From: Varanus komodoensis
Taxonomy: Eukaryota > Chordata > Lepidosauria > Squamata > Varanidae
Assembly (NCBI RefSeq): GCF_004798865.1
Contig: NW_025335515.1
Span: forward strand, 124,001-188,000
Direction of reading: 5' to 3'
Length of the DNA: 64,000 nt
The translations under genes and the position numbers were made by a program. Under the pieces are notes generated by a model. The model was not told the origin of the DNA. It searched no databases and saw only the letters and a program-made list of their open reading frames with translations. Below, piece by piece: positions 9,224 to 21,200 of this stretch; within the stretch, counting starts at the first letter, position 1, and each line of letters starts with the position of its first letter.

Positions 9224-12200
9224 GTAAGATGCTTTCTTTTATTTTAAAACACTGCTGTGTATTTTGTCTTGCTGCATCTTTCTTCTGTTTCTTTTGTGTT
9301 TTCATTCTAGTACCATCTGTATTTTGCATTGCAATACTATGATTGATATGGAATGTTTATTGGACTGATGAAAACTGAATTAATCCTATAATAAAGTGTT
9401 TTGTAATTATGTTATGTAGAGCTAAACATAAATTATCAGTTGGTAAACAGTGCTACTTCTCTGTGGTTGTATGTTCAGAATTCAATATATATTTAAAATG
9501 TCAATTTTATTGAGCTGGAAGAAATTGTATGCTACAAATGTGTCTATGTTAATTAAAAGGAGACTTCAGATAGATATTAAAACAGTTTTCAGAAAGGCAT
9601 CACTGTCAGACTATCAGAGGATTGGTGTGGCTTTGACAGTATTTTATAAGAAGAAATGGGGTTGCTATAGCAAGCCTTTGTATGATGGCTCAGGAAAAAC
9701 ATGAGAAGACATTGGTCAAATCTGTCTATGCTTCAGGAAATTAGGAATAATTATAATTTTATGTGCTTAAGACAGGATAGAAACACTGTCGATTTTTTAA
9801 AAGCCTGCATTTTGATACACTGGGTGATGTATGGTTGTGCATAGCACAGATACTCCACCAATGCATAGATATATTTCCAGAGATCCTTTTTGTTGGTGCA
9901 TTCTGCCTCTTGTATCTGCAGTTTTTCCTCATTATCACAGCGGGATAAAAGAGTCAGAACAAGAGTGTAAAACAAAATATTAAAACATTAGCAGGATTCA
10001 AGAAATAACTGTAGGTATTATCCTTTCTAAGAAGATAAGTACTTAAGTAGAACTTATTAATTTATTTAGTATCTCTATTTCCTTTTTTCCCCTGCAGAGC
10101 TCAAGGCAGCATACCTAGGTTTCTTTGCTGATGATATCCAGACATAATTAGCTCCAGCAAGGTTATATAGTTTCAGACCATAACATGAGAAATGAAATTA
10201 GCTAGGTTCTGTGGGAACAAAACAGGAACATGCTTGGTATGATCTAGCAAAAGAATTTTCACATACTGTTCCCAAACATGGAGCTGCTGTTGAAGAACAT
10301 CTGGAAACCACAATGTGTATAAAATTGCAGTAGTTAGGTTGCTACCAGTGCCTGGTATTAGAACCACATTATACCCTTCTTGAAAGACCTGAACTGGATA
10401 CTTTCCAGACACAATTCAAAATGTTTGTTTAACCTGTGGAGCTCTTAGCACCTCATTTATTTAATCAATTCATATACCACTGAGCATATTTAGATTATCT
10501 CTAAGTGGTTAGCCACAGGATCTGGCTATCTGAGGGATTGCCTGTCTCATTATGAACCTGCTTAGATACTAAGATACCTGAAGGAAAGGAAAGGACCTTC
10601 TGAGGGCACTATTCCCCTGGAGGTCTATTTGTCAACATGCATGAAAGGGCTTTCTCTTGTGTCATTCTGAAACTGTGGAATGTGCTTTATAAAGAACTAT
10701 GGTTGGCCCTTTCTCTCTTGGCTTTTTGAAATACTGTAAAGGTACTTTAAAAAAACCTGGTCTTTTCAGTTAAACAATTTTAATATTTTTCTGTTTTTAA
10801 TGCTCTTGTTTTTGTTGCTATTTTTACATGCTTAGGTACCACCTTGATGGCTTATTAACAAATAGCAAATAAGACAGAATATAAATGCTAATCATAAAAT
10901 TCTTGAGTACGTATATACACATATGGCATATAGAGATGTATCTGTACTATGCATTACTCAGAAGCTGGTGTCATGTGTGGTATGAACTGGTGCAGTCCTA
11001 TTGTTCATACTTTCTACTAGTGCACAAATGTTTTGCATGAGTATAAACTAGAAAATTAAAATGACAAGTGCCATTTTAGAAGAGGATGGACTAGGGTGAA
11101 AAAGTTTGAGAAATCAGACAAAAGTCAGGCCCAGACCACTGCCGAACAGTGATGATCATTCCATGAAGGGCTACAAATGGCTTCCCCATTTTCACAATTT
11201 ACCTTCTGATATCTATCAAGAAATCACAGTTCACCTTCTGATATAACTGTCAAAAAACCCAAAATCAAGCTGTTTGCAGCCTGTCTGCATCAGTGCCCTG
11301 TAATGGCCACCTGCTGCATTTTGGCAACGGACACACTCCAGTACATTGCCCAGGTGAGGCAAATCAACTAAAAAATAACAATAAAAATTCAAAGGACAGT
11401 GCACATTTCTTGTGCTAAAAAATAATTAAGAGGAAGAGGATAAAATTGTGACAACTCCTTTAATGGGCTGCTTGGGCATTTTGAACGGGATGTCACTAGC
11501 TCTTTGCAAACTCAGAGTGGGGGCAGGAAATGGGTAAAAGAAAAGAAGAGCCATGACTAGTCCAAAAGGGTTTGTGATCACAGCAGGGGGAGCAAATCAC
11601 TACACTGTGTTGCCTGGGCATTGGTGGGGTAGCTGGTGCTGGTACCAGTGGTGGCCTGTGCTAGGCTGGCTGAATGGTTTGCTATTGGCTCATGCAGCTT
11701 ACAATATGGATGGTTGCCTGAGTTCACATGACATGACAATAGAGATAAGATTTTGATTAATTAATACATTAATACATTAATGAGATTTTGAAATCATTCT
11801 TAAAGCAAACTTAACTATAATGCTGGATAAATTTTGAAAACAAATCTTGATGATAGTTTTTAAAGGTATAAATTCTCCCTTGATTTTCCAGCCATAAAAC
11901 TATGAGGCACTGCAGATAGGACCATGTTGTATTTATTTTTTTTATTTATTAAAACATTTTTATGCCGCCCCATTCGCCGATGCCTCGGGGCAGCTTACAA
12001 CAAATAAGTTAAATAACATTTTAAAATATATACATTAAAATAAATTACAAATATACAATATAAAATAAGCTGCCCTGGCCAGAAAAATTCAATAATATTA
12101 ACATTTAAAATGCTGCTTGAATAAAAAGGTCTTCACCTGGCACCGAAAAGCAAATAACAACGGCGCCAGGCGGACCTCTCTGGGGAGCGCATTCCATAAC

Positions 12201-15200
12201 TTAGGCGCCACCGCTGAGAAAGCCCTCCTCCGAGTAGCCACTCTCCTAATTTCTTTCACAGAGGGCTCCCGGAGAAGGGCCTCTCCCGCCGATCTCAGGG
12301 GGCGGGCAGGCATATATGGATGTAAGCGCTCCTTCAGGTAACCAGGACCCAAGCCGTTTAGGGCTTTATAGGTCATCACCAACACCTTGAATTGGGCCCG
12401 GACTTCAATGGGGAGCCAGTGAAGCTGACGGAGAACTGGAGTCATGTGTGCATAACGTCCAGACCCCGTCAGCAACCTGGCAGCTCTATTTTGAACTGTA
12501 TGACCCAGGCTTTGTAAGTAGGAAAGCTAAATAGCTGGCTATAAAATGATCCTTTTGCCCATGCTGTCAGTTTGCTCTTGCACCTCATTTTCATCAGTAG
12601 CTTGTAGCACTTTGTATGTGAAGCTAGAGAAACATTTTTTGATCCTCCTTTCTCCTTTGAACACAAAGAAGAATCTAATCTCCATGTAGATGCATTCAGG
12701 TATTGTTTTATTATTAGGGTTATAGCTTCTGTATGCAGAAAGTACCTGATGAATACCAATTTATGTCAGCAACATGTGCATCAACTGTAAAATCATGCAT
12801 TTTAAAATGGTGTTAATTTTGTAGCTTGTTCAAAAGCATATCACAGAGCAGTCCATCTGCTTACAAGAGAACTTTGTTCTTTATATATTTATAGTGGCAA
12901 ACTGAGGTGAGAAGTGATATCATTTAAGAAGACTATTCACACTGGCTTCCTCTCAGCTTCACAACTGAACCAACAAATACCTATACACATGCATCAAATG
13001 CTGGTCTTGCTTCATGCAGGTTTCCTTCTTGAATTCGCCTGTTGATCTCCTACTGCTTGGTCCAGCTAAGGAAAGTCATCAAAGCACTCTACATTTCCAG
13101 AACTGAAAATATTGTTTGTTCCTCTCCATTGCAATATGTTGTAGACAGGAAAACCTGATGTTTTCATTTCATGCAAAGAATCTAAAATGGGAATGAGGAA
13201 CTTCTGGGTCAGGTCCCCATCCAGTTTACCAACTTCTCTGCTGGCTTATCTCCAACTACAAGTTAGAGATAAAAGTTTCTCTTCCTCTGTCCCTTGCTGC
13301 AGTGAGGCGTTAAAAAGCTGTGAGCAGATATTGACAACAGGGACTTCATAAAGCCTCCTTGCCGTATGCCTGGAGCTTTATAGGGGAGGGTCACTATAAG
13401 ACAATAAAGAATTAGTCTTCCCTAGTGCCACCCCCCCCCCCATTGGCTTATTTTTATGGATTGTTGTGGGAGAGACAAAGAGGTCATGATTCTCATCACA
13501 TGGCAGACAAACTGGGGGCAGTGTCCCTGTTCTTTAACCATTTCTACTTGGCAGTGGGAACAGTTGGACAGAATGAGGAACCTTGAGTTGTTGTGAGTGA
13601 CATGCAACCCAGGCCAATATTATAAATTGGAAGTAAGTATACCATGGGAGTGGTCTGACAGAAAATAATAGTTGGCAGTCATTAAATTTATGCATTAAAT
13701 TTTACAAGAATTGAGCAGGTCTGTCATAGATAGGACAATTTGGAGGTCTTTCATTCATGTGGTCACTATATGTCAGAAATAATTTGATGGCACACAACAT
13801 TCTGAGAAGAAAATATTAATTGAATTGTGCTCTATCATGTTAATTTAATTGATCATTTCCGTAGTTCCCTCTTTTAAGATTCCATTTTTCCCATGAAAGC
13901 TCTTGGACCCTGTAGTCAAATAAAGGTGGTTCAGTCTTATGTTTGTTTTATGATTCCAGAAAAGACTTCTTGCTTTCTTAATTTGCATCAGATCAGGATT
14001 CCAGAAGCAGCAGCTTTATTCAGCATTTACTAAGTGGAACATATGATTATCGGTGTGAAGACGGGAAGAATTCAGGACAAATAGATACCAAGTTTCATTT
14101 TTTCATGTATTAACATACACATATATTCTGTGGTGCAGCTCACAGAATTCTCCTATCCAAGGACTGATCAAGGTCACATTTGCTTTAGCTTTAGCATCAG
14201 ATGCTCTCAAGCCATTCATTAAATGCACATCAGTATTGTATGTGTTGATGCATTCACACTACAGTTTGGAAGCCATCTGAGTGGAATAGTGTACATTGGT
14301 GTCCTGCAACAGCAGGGGATTGGACCTGATGGCCTTCATGTCTCCTTCCTACTCTGCTGTTCCATAATTCTATGAAATATAATAATATTTTATTTCAGTA
14401 AAATAATCAGAAAAATGTGTTGGGTTCAAGAAAAAATAAAATGGACTAGAATGAATGAATAGTGCTCATGTGTTAGTGCTCCCTGGCAGATTACACTTGA
14501 CTATGATATGTGTTCTCACAAGTCATGTGCCTCTAATTTGTGTTTCTGCTTTCTCCTGGCCAGAAGCCCCATTGCTTAATCTGTATTTTAACTGCAAGGA
14601 TATTTACAAGGTTATTTAAGATCCCATGAAACTGCCTTTCCTAGTTTTAAAATTTGTTTTTCATCAAACCATTGAATGAAATATTTGTGTTGAAGTAATT
14701 TATAGCACCATTTTGTACATATTTTCTCAGAAGTCAACTTACTATGCTTCTCTTTTTATTTTATAGGCAAAAATGGCACAGGTTAAGCAAGTGGGTCTAT
14801 TAGGTGCTGGGTGTCAGCCATGGAATAAAGATGTATGTGCTGCTAGTGGGGATAGATTTGCCTATTGTGCAACCCTTGCTATTTATATATATCAGGTAAG
14901 ATAATCTTTTAATTTTTCAGACTTGTATGCAAGTGTCTACTAAAGCTGCTATTTATTTCAAATAGTCTGATTTTATCTAACAAAGATACTGCTTGAAAGC
15001 AGTAGTCCTGCATAAGGCTATTTATTCACATCTGCTTCACCAGATGAATCCAGCAAGTTTAATGGATCCTACATGATCCTAGGGACTGCAGGTGGCACAG
15101 TGGTTTAAACCGTTGTGCTGCTGGGCTGGTTGATCAAAAGGTCGCCGGTTCGAATGTGCACAACAGGGTGAGTTCCCGTTGCTCTGTCCCAGCTCTTGCG

Positions 15201-18200
15201 AGCCTTGCAGTTCGAAAGCATGCAAATGCAAGTAGATAAAAAGGTACCACTTTGGTGGGAAGGTAACAGGGTTCCATGCGCTTCGGTGTTTAGTCATGCT
15301 GGTCACATGACCATGGAGACTGTCTGCAGACAAACGCGGCTCCCTTGGCTAGGAAACGGAGATGAGCATCGCCCCCTAGAGTCAGGCATGACTGGACTTA
15401 ATGTCAAGGGGAAACCTATACCTTTACCTTTACTTTGCATGATCCTACATGTCATCACATGTACAGTTAGAATGCACCAAGGAGCTCTACTGAAGAGTGT
15501 GCAGTGGAGCTCTCAGAATCATCCCAAATTGGGTGGACTTCGATCCAATGTTGGAAAATTCCCCTTTTGCATGACATCCTGACATCCTGCCCAACATTAT
15601 TTAATGTGGTTCTTCAGCTCTCAGGGTAGCCTCCTGGGAGTCACAGGTAACTACAAATGGAATGAAAGGGTGGGACAGTTTTGTTTTGTGGATTTCCTCA
15701 TGTTAATTTATCTTACTATGGAATCTGGTAGCTGTTAAGTTGCTAGCACTACTTAAATACATGTTTTATTGTCAACTTTTTATAATTGCCAAAAAGCAAA
15801 GTAAACCTAAATTCACTGAATTTAAAATGTCTTTTTAGTTGGATCATCGGTACAATGAATTCAAGTTATGGGCAATTATGTCTGAGCACAAGAAGACAAT
15901 CACAGCCATTTCTTGGTGTCCTCATAACCATGACCTGTTTGCAAGTGCAAGTGCGGATCACTTAGTAATAATTTGGAATGTGGCTGAACAAAAGGTTTCT
16001 GCAAAACTTGACAATACAAAAGGTATGTGAGAAACCAAAACCTTAACACTTATGTACAACAAATCTGCCAGTAGTCATGGGATAAATCCAAAGACACCTT
16101 TCTATTCATGAAAGAACCTTTGATCTAGGACAGATTCCCACAAACAGAAGGGGTGATTTTTGCTATTCCGATTGCTGGGCTTCCCCCAAAAATTCTTCCA
16201 GAGGATTGAGAAACTTTTGGAACAGTATGTGAAGTAGCTGCAGAGGGGAAGAGGGAACCATACACTTCTTTCTCCTTATAGCAGACTCTGGTGGATTGAA
16301 GGCACTTGAATTCATGAATTGAGCAATGTCTTTGGATGAAACCTGTGCATAAATTACATTTTGGAGCAATGAATATAACTGGTTAAATATGCCAAATAAA
16401 TATGGGCAATTTTACTAACAAGAACTTGAAATTTTTATTTGGTTTTCTTAATGTAGAGATCCAAGACTATAATACAAATCTGAAAATATCAATCTATGTC
16501 TTACATGATTGTGGCAGTAAAATATAGTACTTTTATCAATGAATTCTTTCATAGCATTTGGTTTACACTTCAAGACACTGGATATTTGAAGATTAGCTGT
16601 GGTAGTAGAATCTTACAAGGCTCATCAAATTTTATCTTGCTCAGAAACTTCTTAGAATATCTCTCAGGAGTCATAGCAACATTTATATAACTGGCACAGT
16701 GATTTTTTTTTAAGAATGTGCAAATGTCTTGTGTTCAAAATGGTTTTCATATTTTGGTTGAGAAGAGAGCTGATCCATGTATGCATTCCTTTGCCAATGC
16801 GAATCTTCTCACCGCCTGAATGAGTGGTCAGTCTGCAGATCCAAAATTTTAGTTGGTTTTCTTAATGTAGAAATCCACTACTCTATAAGTAATACCAGTC
16901 TGAAAATAGTGATCAAGATACAGTATATAGATAAATACAGTAGTTATATTTTTAGTATAAAATGGGAAGGTGGAAGATCACTGTGGTGAAGAGAGGTGGC
17001 TCTACTAGACCATGGCCATGAATTAGAGTATAAAATGCACAAGTTGATTAGATGTCCTTTGGACAAGACAAATGAACATGTATTTAAAGGCAGACTTATT
17101 ACCAATTCCAGTGTAACACTTTTTAAGCTGAAGTATGTTTTGGAATAGTTGCTATGGATAAATAGTTTATGTTAAATTGGAACTTTTCCGTCTTGTTCAA
17201 GCAAATACCAGGTCTTTCTTGCAAATGTTATGCACCTTTTCCATTACAATCTAATGACTTTTTTATGTGTTTCTCCAGTAAAATTATTCTTTTGGAGGAG
17301 AAAAATTTAATAGAGTCAACACATTATGTTTTTAATGTTAAGACTGAGTAGTGCACTGGGGGAAGAACATTAATTAAGACTGACATGCTATACATAATTC
17401 AGAAGTAAGTCCCATGGGATTCAGTGAAATTTCCTTCTGTTAAGTGTGTATAGGATTGTAGCCTAACCTGCCCTTTTGATTAATTTCAGTATTGCACTAC
17501 TGGAGATAATATCTGCATGTTTTTTCAAAATTTTTGATTTGTGTTTATGTTTCAGGTATTCCTGCATCTCTTAGTTGGTGCTGGAATGCAGGTGATGCGG
17601 TTGCATTTGTTTCCCACAGAGGTCCACTGTATATTTGGACAATTTCAGGACTGGACAGTGGAGTAACTGTCCATAAGGAAGCTTATAATTTTTTGTCAGA
17701 CATTTGTCTCTTTCGATGGCATCCCAAGAAGAAGGGAAAAGTAGTGTTTGGACACATAGATGGAAGTCTTTCTATTTTTCAGCCAGGTAAGAATATATGT
17801 TGGAGACAGACAACTCTTGCATTGGGTGAGAAGTACTGTTATTTTGAGATTTTTTCCCCCATTTGTACTCCTTTTTAATGGATTATACATGGGAGGGAGG
17901 GGAAATCTTAACCTTGTGGAGCATAAAGTTAGTTTTAAATTAAGGCAGCAGGGTTCAGTAATACAGCTTCTACATAAACATGTTTCAGAAATACAGTGTG
18001 CTCATACTAAGAAAGGCCTGACCAATACAGATGTAATCATTTGTTGGAGGTTTCAATGATTAAAGATGATGCCAGTCACTTTTTACAGTCACTTGATACA
18101 TTAATTTACCACACTGAAGAAAGGGTGGGCACTGAAGTATGAGATGTGCCAAGAACATTTTTCTGATCACAAGAATATGGATTTAGACAACCAGTAAAAT

Positions 18201-21200
18201 ATGGTTTTTGGAGGGCTGTTTGAAGAAAAGGGAGATTGTCATTGCTTCTGTTGTGCATGCATCTGTAGAAAACTATAGACGTTGACATACAGCATCTCCA
18301 GATTTGCTTAGATGAATAAAGAAACTGACGGACATATTCATATTACTATAATTGCATTGCTTTAATGGTAGTTTAAATTTTGCTAAGAATGGGTACTTGT
18401 AATTCATTTTTATTTTCTTCAATTTTGACAATTCAGAAATGTGCTTGTTAGCATATAAATTTAATCTATAATTGAAAGCACTAAAGTGAAAATTGTTATT
18501 CATTGTTTTATTCAGACTTCCTTTTTCCAGCCATGTATTCCACCTTGGATTAATTTTAAAAAGATCCAAGTGATACTCTGATTCCCTATTGAATCAATTC
18601 TATCAGAGCAAGTTCTGATGTGATATTTTGTTTGAAGTTACAAATGTAAAGCTACTCCCCCTCCCCCATGCACTGGAATTAGAAACTACATGCTAAAATT
18701 AACTGAACCAATTAGTTCTTGTTCAGTATAAATATAGCAGCATTTATAGCTCCATATGATCCATGGAGCTAGGTTTTTTATAATTTTGGAATCAAAGCGT
18801 ACTGATAATTTTCTAGTGACAAAGTTATGAAACAATCGATCCATCCACTAGACTGAGAAAACACACCCTGCTTTCCATAGGCTTGGTGGTACATCATATG
18901 GAAGATTGACCTGAGTGATCCAGGTGTTAAAGTTTGCCAAAAATCTTTCTGAATTGTCTTTCGGTGTACAAGACACTTACAGCCTAGTATAAGTGGAAAT
19001 TGCATTAATAATAATGACCATATAAGTTTCTGTCGCAAAAAGCATTCAGTTACCCCTATCCAGAGCTCTGGATGATTTCTCAAGTTCCCATGAAGCATTT
19101 GCTTAAGCAGGCAGTCCGGTTCACGTTATTGGAGAGACAGTATAATGAGGATGAAATGATGAATATGAAGGCGGCCACTTCAAACTTTGACGTGAATAGG
19201 GCACTGTGTGGCTGAGGTTCATCATCTGACCACTATACTCTCCTCATATGCAGCAAATCACTATGTTGGCGGCTGCATTGGCACTGTAAGTTGTTTAACG
19301 TTGGAGCTGAAAAAATCAAGTAAAAATGTGCCAAGTAGAAAATTCATATGTCATATGTAAGAAGCTGATGCAGAATTGCATTTGTTGATAATGGAACCTA
19401 ATCTGAACTCTTAATCTTTAGTAAGACACTAATAGAAAATTATAGTGAATGTTCTTCCTTCCCATGATTCTAAGACTAAAATGTTATTTTACCCTGCTGA
19501 AAAGAACTGAGCACCTTCAGTACTATAATTTAAAGCTGAGTCATTGAGTAACTTCCACAATGTATCAGTATCTTTAATTACTTATATTTTGTTTTCTCCA
19601 ATGAGTTCTCTTTATTTTCCACTAATTAGTTCTTTATCATGACTAGCAACACAGTGGGGGCATCCAACAAGAAAGGAGAGTGTTGATGTCAGAAATATGT
19701 GGATTTTATTTATGTGAATTTTTAAAGTTATATATTAACTTTATCATGGAGGTCCAAATCATTTTGGCAGCCTGATTCCGTGCATGTTTAACTTGCAATA
19801 AATCTCACTGAGTTTCATGGAACTTGCTTCAAAGTTAATTAATGTACATGGAATTGCAATTTTATGCATGTGTGATCTTTAATAATACAGGGATTAATTT
19901 TGATTTCAAAGCAAGCATGTTTCTTGCATGTATTGCTCCTGTGACATGTTCTTTCGGGTTAGTGCTAGAAAATCACCTTTAATTATCAGGAACAATAGAA
20001 GGTTCCTGGAAATTGCATTGGCTCACACCTTGTCTGGTCATTAAAAAAAATGAGTAAGTTGCTAGGAAGCTGTAGTCCAGGGAGGGGAAACTGAAGCTTC
20101 CAAAAGTCCCTGAAGTGTATTGTCAGCTCCTGCAAACATGTCCAGTGATGGAAATTGTGGTTCTACAAAATCAGGAAGTCTCCCAAGTTCTGCATCCCTA
20201 CTCCAGTATGTATAATGGATTCCCTCTAGAGGCAAGGTACTATTTCAGGCTGTCAGTGCCTTGCACATTGTAGTATGGGGTTGGATGTTTCTGCTATAGA
20301 TCAGGGCTTTCACATGGGTTTGGTCAGTTTCTCATGGAGGCAAGGCAGAAGAAGATTAGCACTATAGAGAGTTCCAAAAAGGGGATTGAAACTGGACAGG
20401 GTCTGTTTGTTGCTTCAGCAAGGGGAGGAGCAAGAGTGATGTTTAAATAAGTATGTGCTTGTGTTTAGGCTGGTGGGGCTCAATCTTCATACTGACTGAG
20501 ATGTCATTTAAAAAGGCCTGTCCTGTTTCAGCAATCGCAGGCTATGACAACATGGGAGTAGCTATGGCATGCTGGTGTCCTTACATCCTGAGTCTGAAGA
20601 TAGTGATGTGATGCTGTCTGGATGCAGGGACTCTGTTTGCTATTTTTCTGGAAAACTCGCTCTGTGCATTGCCTTTCCATAGCAGAGCCCTCACAAAGAA
20701 TCATTAACTCTGGAGTATCTTTGGAGGATCCTCTTGAGGATGAGGATCTGAAGGCCAGGTTTATGACAGTATTTTTTTCATAGCATCCCTAATGAACAGC
20801 TGCCATATCCCAGGACAATAGATTTGCCCTGATAAACTATCAAGGCAGATCAGGTATCAGTTTTATAATTTTACCTACATCTTGTTTTAGTTTAGGAGAA
20901 CAGTACTTTCATAGTCACAGTTTTATAGAATCAGTTTTGCTAAGTGGTTGCCGAGAGTTTTCCTCCTACAATAACTGCCAGTGTTCAGTGTGACAGGGTA
21001 TAGGCTTGACACATTTATAACTTGTGGAGATAGGACTTGGAGGGCAAACTGATTTAAGAATTATTTTTAAAACTGATATTCATATTTTTATTTATTTACT
21101 TCTGCTTATATCTTATTCAACATTAACAAAAAAATGCCAGGGTGAGAAACAACCAGCAACAATACTAAAAACAGCCAGCACTAAACAGCCAATACTAAAA

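Larger units (their letters stand above)
9224..14766 (+). other. WDR17: WDR17 intron 2 (5.5 kb)
   Basis: Contains a worn L2-like LINE (10490-10890), a better-preserved L2-like LINE end on the - strand (11930-12495), a C homopolymer near 13431-13440 and a CR1 3' end (14300-14378). Nothing else supports a gene. Confidence 0.7.

Noticed and set aside
13431-13440. C homopolymer, and the G14 run at 4164-4177, as G-quadruplex regulatory sites
   Set aside because: Isolated homopolymers deep in introns, with no other support for a regulatory role.
15091-15160. tRNA-gene-like A and B boxes
   Set aside because: They belong to the head of the Sauria SINE, which continues into its Bov-B-type tail. Not a tRNA gene.
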